This document shows positions 8,730 through 18,219 of a stretch of DNA of 64,000 bases, piece by piece. Below the pieces are notes generated by a model. It did not search any database. It was not told where the DNA came from and saw only the letters and a list, made by a program, of their open reading frames with translations. Source of the stretch: Pseudidiomarina sp. CB1 (lineage in GTDB: Bacteria > Pseudomonadota > Gammaproteobacteria > Enterobacterales > Alteromonadaceae). The position numbers and the translations under genes were made by a program. The stretch is taken from NCBI RefSeq assembly GCF_024752025.1, contig NZ_JANTPU010000001.1, positions 992,001 to 1,056,000 of the forward strand, given 5' to 3'. Every line of letters begins with the position of its first letter. The first letter of the stretch is position 1.

Positions 8730-9185
8730 TTATCCTTGGAAGCGCAGTGTCAGAGTACCCGCACTGTATGTGCTATCCACGGTGTATTCGGTGAAATCTC
8801 GTGCGAGGCGCGCTCCTTCACCGTCCTGACCAATGCCTGACACCGTGACAACATAACGACTGCTATCCGATACATCAGCGTCAACATTGATACTTCCACC
8901 CCATGGATTGATACTGGTGCCATCCCCCCAACTTTCAGGAATCGCTGCAATCGCCGACATCGACGCCATACTAATGCCAGTAAAATCGCCATTGCGCGGA
9001 CGCCAAAGCTGTACGCCAGACTGAATGGTCACAATTTGGTTCTTGGCGTCACTCACTCGCGCATTGCCAACGGCCCAATCGCGAACCACCAATGTCCCCA
9101 CAGTTGCTAACGCAATAATCGCTAGTACTGTAAGCACCTCAATAAAGGTGAAGCCCTGCATTCGACGCGACATTTTCATAGTCAT
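8730..9185 (-). CDS. pilS: type IVb major pilin PilS-like
   Basis: A 151-residue prepilin with the short basic leader KMSRRMQG, then FTFIEVLTVLAIIALATVG, with glutamate at +5 and the hydrophobic assembly helix. The mature part has the PilS-family features INPWGGSINV and a G/S/T-rich C-terminal beta region. No cysteine is present, so the usual D-region disulfide of type IVb pilins is missing. It would be polymerised by the PilQ ATPase and PilR platform encoded just upstream. No prepilin peptidase is encoded in this locus, so processing probably relies on a general PilD elsewhere. Confidence 0.82.
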   Translation of the reverse strand: MTMKMSRRMQGFTFIEVLTVLAIIALATVGTLVVRDWAVGNARVSDAKNQIVTIQSGVQLWRPRNGDFTGISMASMSAIAAIPESWGDGTSINPWGGSINVDADVSDSSRYVVTVSGIGQDGEGARLARDFTEYTVDSTYSAGTLTLRFQG

Positions 9186-9217
9186 AATTCACTTTCCTTG
9201 TTTAAGTTTTCCTAACA

Positions 9218-10279
9218 CTAACGAACGTGTTGTTGAGTTACTGCCATAAGCATCGCTCCCATACCGCCAACGGTAATAAGCAGTAGCCATAGAATGAGCC
9301 CATAACAGCAGAGTTGCATGGTCACTCGTAAGCGTTGCAAAGCCGTCGCTGCATCTGCGGCGGCGTAATTCGCAACGCGTTGCAAGGTTCCATGTTCGGT
9401 TGCATTTCGACTACCGTTACTGAGTCGAAATAACATTCGTGGTGACAACAAGCCACAATCTAAAATCGTCGCCAGCAAGCGCTCTCCGTTAGCGAGTTTT
9501 TGCCGGATGTTCGGAAGTATCGGTGCCAGCGCACCCGTACCAAACTCCTGCATCGCTTCCAGAGCTCGATCGAGCCGAACACCGGCGCGTAGGAGAACGG
9601 TTAACGTTTGCAGCAACAAGACGCCATCGAAATAGCGGCGTATCACAAAAGCGTTGTGTTGCGCCAGCCAACGCCAAAACACATAACGAAAGTCAATAAG
9701 CGGGTAAGGTCCCCAGCACCAGATCAAAATAGCAGCTAAAGCCATCCCTATCGCGAACAACCAAACACCTTCGGCAATACTCATAAGGTGCAGACTTAGT
9801 AGTGGCCAACTTATTTCGGCAAGGCCCGCTGTGAGCTTCGGCAAAACCTGAGTACCTACTGCATAGCAAGCGAACATGCTTACGAGGAGCATGATGAACG
9901 GGTAAATAAGCGGTCGCCAGAATGCTTGCAGGGCCGCACGGCGCTGTCGCTCAAACTGGCGCTGCGCAGCCACGAGCTGTTCCAACAGACCACTTCGTTC
10001 GCCAACGCTAACCAGCATGCATAGATCTTGCGCAAACCATTTACGCATGGCTGTCGCCATAGGTTGTCCGCGATAAATAGCCGCCTGTAAATCGGTGACA
10101 GCTTGTTGCTCACGAAACATTTTTTGTTGTGCCGCATGGTGCTGAAGTTCACGACAAGCTTGTGCGACCGTTAGCCCATCGCCGAGGGCTAAGGCAATAT
10201 CTTCAAGGAGCGCTAGCTGCTGTGCGCGGCGCAAAGGCTTGCTTAGCCGCAGCGACTTGAATGACTTTCCATCTGGCAT
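9218..10279 (-). CDS. pilR: type IVb pilus inner-membrane platform protein PilR (T2SF family)
   Basis: A 353-residue member of the GspF/PilC family. It has two related halves with hydrophobic segments around 130-155, 180-205 and 325-350 and the repeated GE(R/S)SGLL-type motif (LVSVGERSGLLEQLVA). The start MPDGKSFKSLR is chosen because a strong GGAGG lies seven bases before it. An ATG at 10318 would extend it by 13 residues. It overlaps the end of pilQ by 37 bases. It forms the membrane base on which the pilin is assembled by the ATPase. Confidence 0.85.
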   Translation of the reverse strand: MPDGKSFKSLRLSKPLRRAQQLALLEDIALALGDGLTVAQACRELQHHAAQQKMFREQQAVTDLQAAIYRGQPMATAMRKWFAQDLCMLVSVGERSGLLEQLVAAQRQFERQRRAALQAFWRPLIYPFIMLLVSMFACYAVGTQVLPKLTAGLAEISWPLLSLHLMSIAEGVWLFAIGMALAAILIWCWGPYPLIDFRYVFWRWLAQHNAFVIRRYFDGVLLLQTLTVLLRAGVRLDRALEAMQEFGTGALAPILPNIRQKLANGERLLATILDCGLLSPRMLFRLSNGSRNATEHGTLQRVANYAAADAATALQRLRVTMQLCCYGLILWLLLITVGGMGAMLMAVTQQHVR

Positions 10280-11670
10280 TCCTTTGCCTCCTGTAATTGC
10301 TGATCGAGCGGTTTCCATCCGTGGCTGATAAGCTCCGCTCGATAATCATCCAACATATTGCTGCGTAGTGCGCGCCGTAACCCGTCATTCACATCAAGAT
10401 ACTCGCCAACAAATTGCCGTTTGCCAGCTTTTGTCCCCTGACATTTCGGGCAAGCTGTTCGGTCGTCTAGCACCCAACTTGCGCAATGCTGACAATCTTG
10501 TTTGAGCAACCTCTGTGCTAGGACGCCTCGAATAACGCCAGGTTGAGCAAGCATCTCATAAGCTAAACCTAAATCATGCAAGCGTTGTAACACCCCAAAG
10601 CAATCATGAGCATGCACGGTTGCGGTCACAAGATGTCCTGTCAAAGCCGCGGTATAGGCTGCTTGTGCGGTCTTACTATCACGAATTTCACTAATTGAGA
10701 TCACATCTGGGTCTTCGCGCAAAGCAACTTTAACCATGTTGGCGAAATTTAATTCTGCGTGGTCTGCAATAACTGGTTTTTGCTCGATATGTGGCTGAAT
10801 AATTTCAATGGGGTCCTCGAGCGAAATGATTTTATGATCAGGTGGGATCATTAAGTTTAACGCTGCTAAGGTCGTTGTTTTTCCCTGTCCAGTAGGTCCG
10901 GCGATCAGCAACATGCCACGAGGCTGTTCCAACAACAGATGTAATTGCGCAATGAGATCCGCAGCAACACCAAGATCTTGCAAACGCAGAATCTGTTGAC
11001 GTTCGATTTGTACGCGCATGGTTACTGCGAAACCATTCCGAGTCGGCGATTTCTGCACGCGCAAACGAATACGTTGTGGCTCACCGTGCAGCGCCACGAC
11101 CACATTAATGCTGGCACTTGATAACCGCTGTTCGTCAAATAATTCATGAAAGTCATCTGAACTGGTATTCAGTGCGGCTGCGATCGCCGCGACTAAAATT
11201 TCGCGCGGACGCTCAAGGTGGCCAACCAAGCGACCGTGCACTCGGAATGCTAAGCTCGCATGCCGTGCGTCGAACACCAAATGAATATCCGATGCTTCCA
11301 ACACTAATGCTTGGGTCACCAAATCTTCCAAAGCTTGCTGGGCTCTCGTACGATCAAAAGTCGGCTCGTCATGTTGGCGCAAGCGTTGTGCCCGCGTCGC
11401 TTCTGCATCATGTAAAAACCTACGAATTTCCCGCGCATCACCAAGTAGTTGCTGGCGAAAAGCCTGACGAGCTTGCAACTCCTCCTGCAGACGCAAGAGC
11501 GCAATCGAGTCGCGCCGCCACGAGTCACGACTGGCAATTAAATACCCCTCAGTGGTCACTACCACTGCGGTTCCTTCTTCGCTAGCTGTTTCAGTCAACC
11601 CCACGCATTCTTGTAAATAAAACTCATCTGCAATTGCAGCTTGCCATTCAGTATCAGTAATGTAGCGCAT
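10243..11670 (-). CDS. pilQ: type IVb pilus assembly ATPase PilQ (GspE/PulE family)
   Basis: A 475-residue secretion ATPase. Walker A GPTGQGKTTT lies at about 258-267, the Walker B region is DPDVISISEIRD and the His box is HLVTATVHAHD. A C-terminal zinc-type tetracysteine motif (CQHC ... CPKC) is typical of GspE-like enzymes. It powers pilin polymerisation at the cytoplasmic face. The start MRYITDTEWQ overlaps the pilP stop (TAATG) and has GGAGG upstream. An earlier ATG at 11706 lies inside pilP and is less likely. Confidence 0.88.
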   Translation of the reverse strand: MRYITDTEWQAAIADEFYLQECVGLTETASEEGTAVVVTTEGYLIASRDSWRRDSIALLRLQEELQARQAFRQQLLGDAREIRRFLHDAEATRAQRLRQHDEPTFDRTRAQQALEDLVTQALVLEASDIHLVFDARHASLAFRVHGRLVGHLERPREILVAAIAAALNTSSDDFHELFDEQRLSSASINVVVALHGEPQRIRLRVQKSPTRNGFAVTMRVQIERQQILRLQDLGVAADLIAQLHLLLEQPRGMLLIAGPTGQGKTTTLAALNLMIPPDHKIISLEDPIEIIQPHIEQKPVIADHAELNFANMVKVALREDPDVISISEIRDSKTAQAAYTAALTGHLVTATVHAHDCFGVLQRLHDLGLAYEMLAQPGVIRGVLAQRLLKQDCQHCASWVLDDRTACPKCQGTKAGKRQFVGEYLDVNDGLRRALRSNMLDDYRAELISHGWKPLDQQLQEAKECQMESHSSRCG

Positions 11671-12107
11671 TAGCGAACCTCCGTGAGTGCTATATCGCGC
11701 CGCCACTGTCCTTGCACGAGTGTCAACTGATGCCCTTGGCGAACGAGTTTAAGGCCATTTGGCCCTGGTAGCTCGACGCTTACGAAGTACGGCCGGCTAT
11801 CACCCTGTAACCATACTCGTAACTGCGTATCCACTCCGACGACACCCAGTAGCTTTAACGTATTCAGGGGATTCTCAGTCGCTGTGACATGCGCCGCAGG
11901 CTGCGGATCAACCTCGGCGATTTGCGCTGCGAGCTGCGCAACTTGTAGTTGATGTTGCAGTTTGCGTACTTCTGCCGCCGCCTTCAACTCGGCCAACTCC
12001 TCAATACGCAAAGCGCTGACTCTCGCCAATTGCTGCTCCAGCTCACGCCCTGAAGTAGCGTCTACCACAGGGGTCGAAAATAAAAGTAACGCAAGTGGAT
12101 AAACCAT
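11670..12107 (-). CDS. pilP: type IVb pilus biogenesis protein PilP-like
   Basis: A 145-residue periplasmic protein with a short signal peptide (VYPLALLLFSTPVVDA). A coiled-coil segment follows (about 25-65), then a compact beta domain with the PilP pattern (LLGVVGVDTQLRVWLQGDSRPYFV ... GHQLTLVQGQW). PilP-type proteins link the inner-membrane assembly to the secretin. The gene overlaps pilO by one base (TAATG) with GGAG upstream, so the two are coupled. The assignment rests mainly on gene order and fold features. Confidence 0.7.
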   Translation of the reverse strand: MVYPLALLLFSTPVVDATSGRELEQQLARVSALRIEELAELKAAAEVRKLQHQLQVAQLAAQIAEVDPQPAAHVTATENPLNTLKLLGVVGVDTQLRVWLQGDSRPYFVSVELPGPNGLKLVRQGHQLTLVQGQWRRDIALTEVR

Positions 12108-13312
12108 TATGATGCTCCTTCCATGGAAATGACCTGTGGTGCATACAGGTGAACCTCTAGTTCCGACCGCAATCGCGGCCCGGCTTGCAAGTTCATTTTC
12201 ACGATTCGCAAGTGCGGATGATTAAGCAATTGACTCAATCGCGCGAGTTCAGCAAAGTCTGTCTGCAAAAACTTAAGAACAAATACACTTTGGCGATACT
12301 GCGCTGTCGCCAGCGCTTGTCCCTGTTTTACTTCAAGAGTGGGGAAATAACGCTTAAGTCGCCTCTGCCAATCAGCTGTATCGAGGCCAGTGACACTAAA
12401 GCCTGCTTTCTGGCGTGCAAATGGTACTGTCGGCCACGCGTATTTTGCCGCAGCTTGCTGCCTTTGCGGCAGTACTTGCCACGCGGCATCAAGCTGATGC
12501 GGCAGTTCCTCGGGACGACCATACGTTGCCCGTAGCGACACATGTAACTCCTGACCGCGCAACTCAGCTGAATGCCATTGCCACCCAGCAAGGTGGTTCA
12601 TACCATGAAAAAGGTTTGGTAATTCTTGCAAAACCGTGGGCACAACCCCTTTCGGATCTGGCAGTGCTTGCTGAACCTTAACTTGCTCGTTCACTTGCAC
12701 AGGTTGTTCCGGCCATAGATACCACCCCAAAGCGGCGGCAACCGTGAGGGTCAACAATACGGCTATAAATAGACGTTGTCGTTGCTGCCACGTTGTCGGT
12801 AAGGCGATATCACGTAACTTGGTTCGTTTGTCGTGTGGTAGGTCGCCAATATCTACCTGATTCGTGTGCAATTGCCATTGCGCTAAGTGGGCAAGGCAAT
12901 AATCATGTAAGTGTTGTGGAACAGAGCTCGCCAGCAACAATGCTGAATGACGTCTCGTTTTACCCGTAAGCCGTTCGAGAAGTAGTTGTATGTGAGCGAG
13001 CCCGGTTTCATTGGCCGTGCAAGCAACACAATGCTGCAGCAGCGCATTCTTCCACACCACTACAACAAACTGCTCTCGCCATACAGCTAGGTATATACCT
13101 TGTACGACATTTCGGTAGTGACGACGTACGGTTGCCGCAAGGTCATACATCGGCGTTACTTCGCGGCTACACACCAGCCAATAACGCTTTCCAATACGAC
13201 TAATATTGTAAGTTTGCATGCCACGCTCGCGTGCGACTGCCAGCGCCTTAGTAATAGCACTTGCAGAGCGCTCTTGCTGCCGCCAACCATTAATAGCCCA
13301 CACCGCTGTCAT
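12107..13312 (-). CDS. pilO: type IVb pilus protein PilO-like
   Basis: A 401-residue bitopic inner-membrane protein. The cytoplasmic N-terminal part (about 1-175) has an actin-like look. A single membrane helix lies at about 178-200 (LFIAVLLTLTVAAALGWYLWP), followed by a periplasmic C-terminal domain of about 200 residues. This layout and the place between the secretin and pilP match PilO of IncI thin-pilus loci. The ATG at 13312 overlaps the secretin stop (TGATG). Confidence 0.75.
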   Translation of the reverse strand: MTAVWAINGWRQQERSASAITKALAVARERGMQTYNISRIGKRYWLVCSREVTPMYDLAATVRRHYRNVVQGIYLAVWREQFVVVVWKNALLQHCVACTANETGLAHIQLLLERLTGKTRRHSALLLASSVPQHLHDYCLAHLAQWQLHTNQVDIGDLPHDKRTKLRDIALPTTWQQRQRLFIAVLLTLTVAAALGWYLWPEQPVQVNEQVKVQQALPDPKGVVPTVLQELPNLFHGMNHLAGWQWHSAELRGQELHVSLRATYGRPEELPHQLDAAWQVLPQRQQAAAKYAWPTVPFARQKAGFSVTGLDTADWQRRLKRYFPTLEVKQGQALATAQYRQSVFVLKFLQTDFAELARLSQLLNHPHLRIVKMNLQAGPRLRSELEVHLYAPQVISMEGAS

Positions 13313-14802
13313 CAACCGTTTCCTCTGGTCACAATGGTCGGCGTTAACAAGACCAAGGTTTCGCTATGCCGCTGCTGCTCAAGTTGTTGGCCACCGAGCA
13401 TAATACTTAGCCAACTTTGTTGCGCCTGAAGCTGAGACCGCTGATTACGCAAACCAGACAAGAGTAATGTTTGTCCATCAGCAACCGCGGCTTGCATAAA
13501 AAATTGCTTACGGTTGGTATGCGGCGTTTGAATCAACTGGTCGCCTGACCGCACTTCATCAATGCGTTGCAGATCGGAAAGTTCAGTTGATAACTGGAGA
13601 ATAACTTCGCCTTCGCGAATACTAGGTAATAAATAAAGCTCGAACCCTGTTGTTACGACTCCCGGTTGCAATGTTGTCGTAGCTCCCACATTCACTGTGC
13701 TTGTGGTTCCAGCCGAGGCTAAATAAGTCGCATTATCCTGTAAGGCAATTTTAGCTATTTGATTGTTTAAACTTACTACTCTTGGTTGGTTATTGATTGT
13801 CACCAAGCCTTGCTGCTCAAGTGCTTGAATAAAAAGTTCAGAACCTGCGGCACGTCCACTTTGACGCTGCCAGAACAATTGCCCACCAAGGGCATCGGCA
13901 AGTGCGCCACCACCCGCACCTAAACCTAGAACCGCATTACCACCGGCCGTTTGCGTTAATGCCTGCCAATCGATGCCAAGTTGTTGCTCATCATTAAAAT
14001 TAACTTCAATGATCTGCACTTCAATGGCGACCTGACGGGTAAGCCTCTCGTTTTGTTGCCGCAGATAACTCGCAACCGCTTGCACATGATAAGGCGTGTC
14101 ACGCACCACCACCGACGTTGAACTCTGATTTAAGCTCACGACACCGTGCTCGGATACCAATAATTTTAGGGTGCGCGCCAAATCATCCCAGACACTTAGA
14201 CGTTCATTACGAAAGTTACTGTATTGCTCACTCGAGCGTTGCGGAGTACCACCTGAGGGCATCCCTTGCCCGTCATTAGCGACTTGCCTCGTCGTATCTT
14301 TATTCCCCATAAAATATTCGCTAGCACCGGCAATAAACGCCACGTCAAATTCCATCGTTTGCCAGCGGCTCCAACGCAACTGTTGATCATCGTACTCAAC
14401 ATGCCAGTTCAAGTGATTGGCAATAGCCTTGATCAGGTCCCCGCGGTACCCTTTGAAAACTAACGAAACCTCTTGTTCAGCTAAATTGGGATCGGCAAAC
14501 GCAGAGGTTACGTACTGGTCAGTGAATACCGATGCAAGTAGGCTATCAAGCGGCATTGCGGTGACCTCGACCTGCACTTCTTTGCTATACCAGACGGGCT
14601 CTTGTTGCAGTGTTTCGTCGAGCGCTGGCACGAAAAAGTCATCGGCGTATTGAACTGTCTCTGCCGCAACGGCGGCTGGATAGCGCAACTTGGCAAGCTC
14701 AGCCAACGCCCTCGACTTGCGCTCTTCGAGGTCATGGGTGTTAGGTGTTTGGCATGCTCCAAGCAGCAACACCACACTGATCAGCGCGTATCTGGTCATC
14801 AT
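13312..14802 (-). CDS. pilN: type IVb pilus secretin PilN (outer-membrane lipoprotein)
   Basis: A 496-residue secretin. The signal peptide ends in lipobox LLLGAC (cysteine 17). The N-terminal periplasmic domains include an STN-like region (about 80-150). The C-terminal half carries the secretin barrel signature (AIEVQIIEVNFNDEQQLGIDWQ, about 255-275, and later GLVTINNQPRVVSLNNQIAKI). It forms the outer-membrane channel for the pilus. Being a lipoprotein is typical of the PilN/BfpB branch, not of the PilQ branch of type IVa pili. The start overlaps the upstream gene at ATGATGA; ATGs at 14802 and 14799 are equally possible. Confidence 0.88.
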   Translation of the reverse strand: MMTRYALISVVLLLGACQTPNTHDLEERKSRALAELAKLRYPAAVAAETVQYADDFFVPALDETLQQEPVWYSKEVQVEVTAMPLDSLLASVFTDQYVTSAFADPNLAEQEVSLVFKGYRGDLIKAIANHLNWHVEYDDQQLRWSRWQTMEFDVAFIAGASEYFMGNKDTTRQVANDGQGMPSGGTPQRSSEQYSNFRNERLSVWDDLARTLKLLVSEHGVVSLNQSSTSVVVRDTPYHVQAVASYLRQQNERLTRQVAIEVQIIEVNFNDEQQLGIDWQALTQTAGGNAVLGLGAGGGALADALGGQLFWQRQSGRAAGSELFIQALEQQGLVTINNQPRVVSLNNQIAKIALQDNATYLASAGTTSTVNVGATTTLQPGVVTTGFELYLLPSIREGEVILQLSTELSDLQRIDEVRSGDQLIQTPHTNRKQFFMQAAVADGQTLLLSGLRNQRSQLQAQQSWLSIMLGGQQLEQQRHSETLVLLTPTIVTRGNG

Positions 14803-15242
14803 TGCACCTGAGCGGTTGGCGCTACCACAGCCATGTGATTAGCGTACAAAGTGAGTTGCAGTTGATACGGTTGCAGGATTTTGGTGAGTGCGCGCTGCCA
14901 ATCGTCGGCCGCAAACTCAAAGTGAGTCGACCAACGATAATGTGGTGATGCGCGCCAATCGATGTATTCAACATCGAAACCTTGCTTAATCAAGCTTTCG
15001 ACTTGTGGTTTAAGTAAGCCGGGTTGCAAACGCGCGGTAATGGCTTGCGCGGCAGCTGCTTCTGTAACTGCGGTGCGCTGCGGCTTAAAAGGTTCAGCTG
15101 CGAAGGAAAAGCTCGGGCAGGTCGAGGCTGCTACGGGGGAGTCAATTTGACTGTAACTTGACGTGCACCAGATCGCGAGCGGTAATGCCAAGTAGGGCAA
15201 AATTCTACGGATAACTTGAGAAAAATAAACGCCTTGGCCCAT
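14799..15242 (-). CDS. PilL/TcpQ-like periplasmic pilus protein
   Basis: A 147-residue protein, first of the pilus operon. It has an N-terminal signal sequence or anchor (ILPYLALPLAIWCTSSYS). Its C-terminal half looks like the TcpQ domain found at the end of R64 PilL (YRWSTHFEFAADDWQRALTKILQPYQLQLTLYANHMAVV). TcpQ-type proteins stabilise the secretin. Compared with plasmid PilL it is short, keeping only that domain. A GGAGG ribosome site lies 8 bases before the start. Confidence 0.62.
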   Translation of the reverse strand: MGQGVYFSQVIRRILPYLALPLAIWCTSSYSQIDSPVAASTCPSFSFAAEPFKPQRTAVTEAAAAQAITARLQPGLLKPQVESLIKQGFDVEYIDWRASPHYRWSTHFEFAADDWQRALTKILQPYQLQLTLYANHMAVVAPTAQVQ

Positions 15243-15265
15243 GTAGTGACCTCCATGTCAGATTG

Positions 15266-15286
15266 CACCGTTGTTCCGTCACGGTG
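15266..15286 (-). promoter_or_regulatory. leader stem-loop before the pilus operon
   Basis: CACCGT and its complement ACGGTG form a six-base stem with a nine-base loop in the untranslated leader, just before the GGAGG site of the first pilus gene. It may affect translation; no function is established. Confidence 0.25.
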
Positions 15287-15293
15287 TCCTCTA

Positions 15294-15322
15294 ACTGTAG
15301 TCACTGCCCTCACCCGCCGCAA
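15294..15322 (-). promoter_or_regulatory. candidate promoter of the type IVb pilus operon
   Basis: TTGCGG (15317-15322) and TACAGT (15294-15299) stand 17 bases apart on the minus strand, in the only gap upstream of the ten-gene operon. The match to sigma70 consensus is weak, as expected for a regulated operon. Confidence 0.3.
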
Positions 15323-15349
15323 GCGGGTAAGAGCGGATTCTAGCGAGCG

Positions 15350-17983
15350 TTATTTCTTACGCTTTTTAGTTTCTTTGACCTGCCATTTACCATCGCGATA
15401 GTAAGCCTGCCACCCCGTTGGCTTACCATCGGCTTCGGTAATAACATACTGCTCTTTTTGTTTGCGGCTGTAGCGAACGATCGCTTCATTACCGTCATCA
15501 TCCTCGGTCGGCGCTTCGGTTAAATAATGAAACTTCTTCGGAATACGATCCTTAAAACGTTGCAACTCCGCAACTTTTACCGCACGTGTTTCACGTGACT
15601 TGGGAAACGTATTCGCCGACATAAACACACCAGACGCACCATCGCGCAGCACAAAATACGCATCAGAGTTCTCACATGGTAATTCTGGGAATGGCACAGG
15701 ATCTTCCTTCGGTGGCGCTGGTTGACCATTTTTCAGGAGTTTTCGTGTGTTCTTACAGTCATCATTGGTGCAATCAAAGTATTTACCAAAGCGCCCCGTT
15801 TTCAGCTGCATGTCACTACCGCAGCGATCACATTCAAGCACTGGTCCATCATAACCTTTGATGCGGAACTCGCCATACTCGACCAGTTGCCCGGGACAAG
15901 CAGGATTGTTACCACAAACATGTAATTTGCGCTCTTTATCAATCAAGTAGCTGTCCATCGCGGTACCGCACTCCGGACAACGTTTTTTCGCCCGCAACGC
16001 TTCCGTTTCCGCTTCGTCGTCATCACTCACTTTGACAGCTTCTTCGCCAGGCAACAGATTCAGCGTTTGGGTGCAACGTTCCTTGGCTGGCAGCTCATAA
16101 CCAGAACAACCTAGAAATACGCCGGTCGATGCTGTGCGTATGCCCATTTTGCGGCCACACTTCGGACAATCGATATCGGTCAGAACCATCTCATTGCCAC
16201 GCATACCGCCAGCCTCCGGCGGTAGTTCGGCTTTCTCAAGTTTCTTCGAAAACTCGTCGTAAAAAGCGTCTAAGGTTTGTTTCCAATCACGCTTCCCTTC
16301 CGCAATGTCATCGAGCGCCTGCTCCATTTCGGCGGTAAAATTGTAATTCAATAAGCGCGAGAAATTTTCGACTAAACGATCATTGACGATTTCACCCATT
16401 TTTTCCGCATAAAAACGACGGTTCTCAACTCGCACGTAGCCACGATCCTGAATGGTCGAAATAATCGAAGCATAAGTCGACGGGCGGCCAATGCCGCGCT
16501 TTTCTAACTCTTTTACCAATGACGCTTCGCTGAAACGAGCCGGCGGCTTGGTAAAGTGCTGTTGCGGATCCAATGCCTGTAAATTCAAGACATCGCCTTT
16601 TTTTACATCCGGCAACGTCGCATCATCCGCATTTTTGGAGCCCGCAGGCGGTTGTACTTTCGTCCAACCGGCAAAACGCATAACCCGACCTCGGGCCTTC
16701 AATTCATAATCCCCCGCGCCCACGGTCAAAGTGGTGGAGTCGTAACGGGCTGGTGTCATCTGGCAAGCGACGAATTGTCGCCAAATGAGCTCATAGAGAC
16801 GCTGAGCATCGCGCTCCATATCACGCAACTGTTCCGACTTAACACTGACACTCGAGGGACGAATTGCCTCGTGCGCTTCTTGCGCATTTTGCTTGGCGCC
16901 ATACACATTCGGCTTTTCGGGCAAGTAGTCTTTACCGTACTGCTTACCAATGAAGTCGCGACATGTTGCCACTGCTTCCTTACTCAAGTTGGTCGAGTCG
17001 GTACGCATGTACGTGATGTGACCCGCTTCATACAGACGCTGCGCCAACATCATGGTTTTCTTCACACCATAACCGAGTCGCGTGCTCGCTGCTTGTTGCA
17101 GAGTTGAGGTGATAAACGGTGCCGATGGTCGGCTGCTCGTTGGTTTATCTTCACGGTCGATAACTTTGTAGTCCGCCGTCTTGAGTGCAGCAACAGCCTT
17201 ATCTGCGGCGGCTTTATCACCAGCCTTGAACGTTTTTCCAAGGTACTTCGCTAACTGCATGCGCAATTCTTGTTTCTGCGCAGTGCTTAGGTCAGCATAA
17301 ATATCCCAGTATTCTTCCGGTACAAATGCTTTAATCTCGCGTTCGCGTTCAACCACCAAGCGTACCGCAACCGACTGAACTCGCCCTGCCGACAAGCCTC
17401 TGGCAATTTTTTTCCAAAGCAATGGTGAAACCATAAAGCCCACCACCCGATCAAGAAAGCGGCGGGTTTGTTGGGCGTTCACGCGGTCAAGGTTAAGGTG
17501 TGCAGGCTGCGAAAACGCATCTTGAATCGCATTCTTGGTGATCTCGTTAAAGACCACCCGACGAAAGCGTTCGTCGTCGCCACCAATAAGCTCGCGTAGG
17601 TGCCAAGCAATGGCTTCCCCCTCGCGGTCCAAATCCGTTGCGAGATAGACGGCATCGGCTTTCTTCGCTAGCTTTTGTAGCTCGCTGACAACCTTTTCTT
17701 TGCCGGGTAAAACTTCGTAATGTGCTTCCCAGCCGTGCTCGGGATCTACCCCCATCCGGGCGACAAGCTTCTTGAACTCGCGCGCCTGTCGATAGGCTTC
17801 TTTTTGTTCCGGCGACATCTTGCGCACTTCAGCTGGTGACTTTTTCGCCACCTCCGCAGTGCTGCGCGTAGGTAGGTCACGTACGTGGCCGACACTCGAT
17901 TTCACGACGAAATCGTTGCCTAAATATTTATTTATGGTCTTAGCCTTGGCCGGCGACTCGACAATTACTAGCGATTTTGCCAT
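15350..17983 (-). CDS. topA: DNA topoisomerase I
   Basis: An 877-residue type IA topoisomerase that relaxes negative supercoils. The N-terminal Toprim domain starts with [19 protein letters not shown] and has the acidic motif [15 protein letters not shown]. The active-site tyrosine is Y325 in [10 protein letters not shown]. Three C-terminal four-cysteine zinc fingers follow ([16 protein letters not shown] and CDRCGSDM). Length and layout match the E. coli enzyme. It precedes the pilus operon on the same strand with a gap of about 100 bases and no strong terminator. Confidence 0.98.
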   Translation of the reverse strand: MAKSLVIVESPAKAKTINKYLGNDFVVKSSVGHVRDLPTRSTAEVAKKSPAEVRKMSPEQKEAYRQAREFKKLVARMGVDPEHGWEAHYEVLPGKEKVVSELQKLAKKADAVYLATDLDREGEAIAWHLRELIGGDDERFRRVVFNEITKNAIQDAFSQPAHLNLDRVNAQQTRRFLDRVVGFMVSPLLWKKIARGLSAGRVQSVAVRLVVEREREIKAFVPEEYWDIYADLSTAQKQELRMQLAKYLGKTFKAGDKAAADKAVAALKTADYKVIDREDKPTSSRPSAPFITSTLQQAASTRLGYGVKKTMMLAQRLYEAGHITYMRTDSTNLSKEAVATCRDFIGKQYGKDYLPEKPNVYGAKQNAQEAHEAIRPSSVSVKSEQLRDMERDAQRLYELIWRQFVACQMTPARYDSTTLTVGAGDYELKARGRVMRFAGWTKVQPPAGSKNADDATLPDVKKGDVLNLQALDPQQHFTKPPARFSEASLVKELEKRGIGRPSTYASIISTIQDRGYVRVENRRFYAEKMGEIVNDRLVENFSRLLNYNFTAEMEQALDDIAEGKRDWKQTLDAFYDEFSKKLEKAELPPEAGGMRGNEMVLTDIDCPKCGRKMGIRTASTGVFLGCSGYELPAKERCTQTLNLLPGEEAVKVSDDDEAETEALRAKKRCPECGTAMDSYLIDKERKLHVCGNNPACPGQLVEYGEFRIKGYDGPVLECDRCGSDMQLKTGRFGKYFDCTNDDCKNTRKLLKNGQPAPPKEDPVPFPELPCENSDAYFVLRDGASGVFMSANTFPKSRETRAVKVAELQRFKDRIPKKFHYLTEAPTEDDDGNEAIVRYSRKQKEQYVITEADGKPTGWQAYYRDGKWQVKETKKRKK

Positions 17984-18173
17984 GCGTCCTTCGTGTCCTA
18001 ATAAGATGGGATCTTTTTTTAGATATATCGCTTCTGTTCACAGTAAACAACCATGCGAAGCAAATTTAATAAAAATTCGTTGATTACTTATAGCTATGCA
18101 AGCGCTCCTCGGATCACCTTGTAAGACGCGGACTTACGCCACTTCAGGGCTTACACAAGAGGCCCGTTGTGGG

Positions 18174-18179
18174 TATAAT
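18174..18179 (+). promoter_or_regulatory. sigma70 promoter of astB (-10 box; -35 at 18151-18156)
   Basis: A perfect TATAAT at 18174-18179 lies 17 bases after TTACAC (18151-18156). The start codon is about 40 bases downstream. Confidence 0.65.
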
Positions 18180-18219
18180 AGCCGCCAATCACTTGCTTGC
18201 AACTGCAATGGAGGAATTC

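Noticed and set aside
7066-15242. MSHA pilus locus
   Set aside because: Gene set and the lipoprotein secretin fit the PilN-S type better, and no MshI/J/K/M/B/A/C/D/O/P/Q order is seen.
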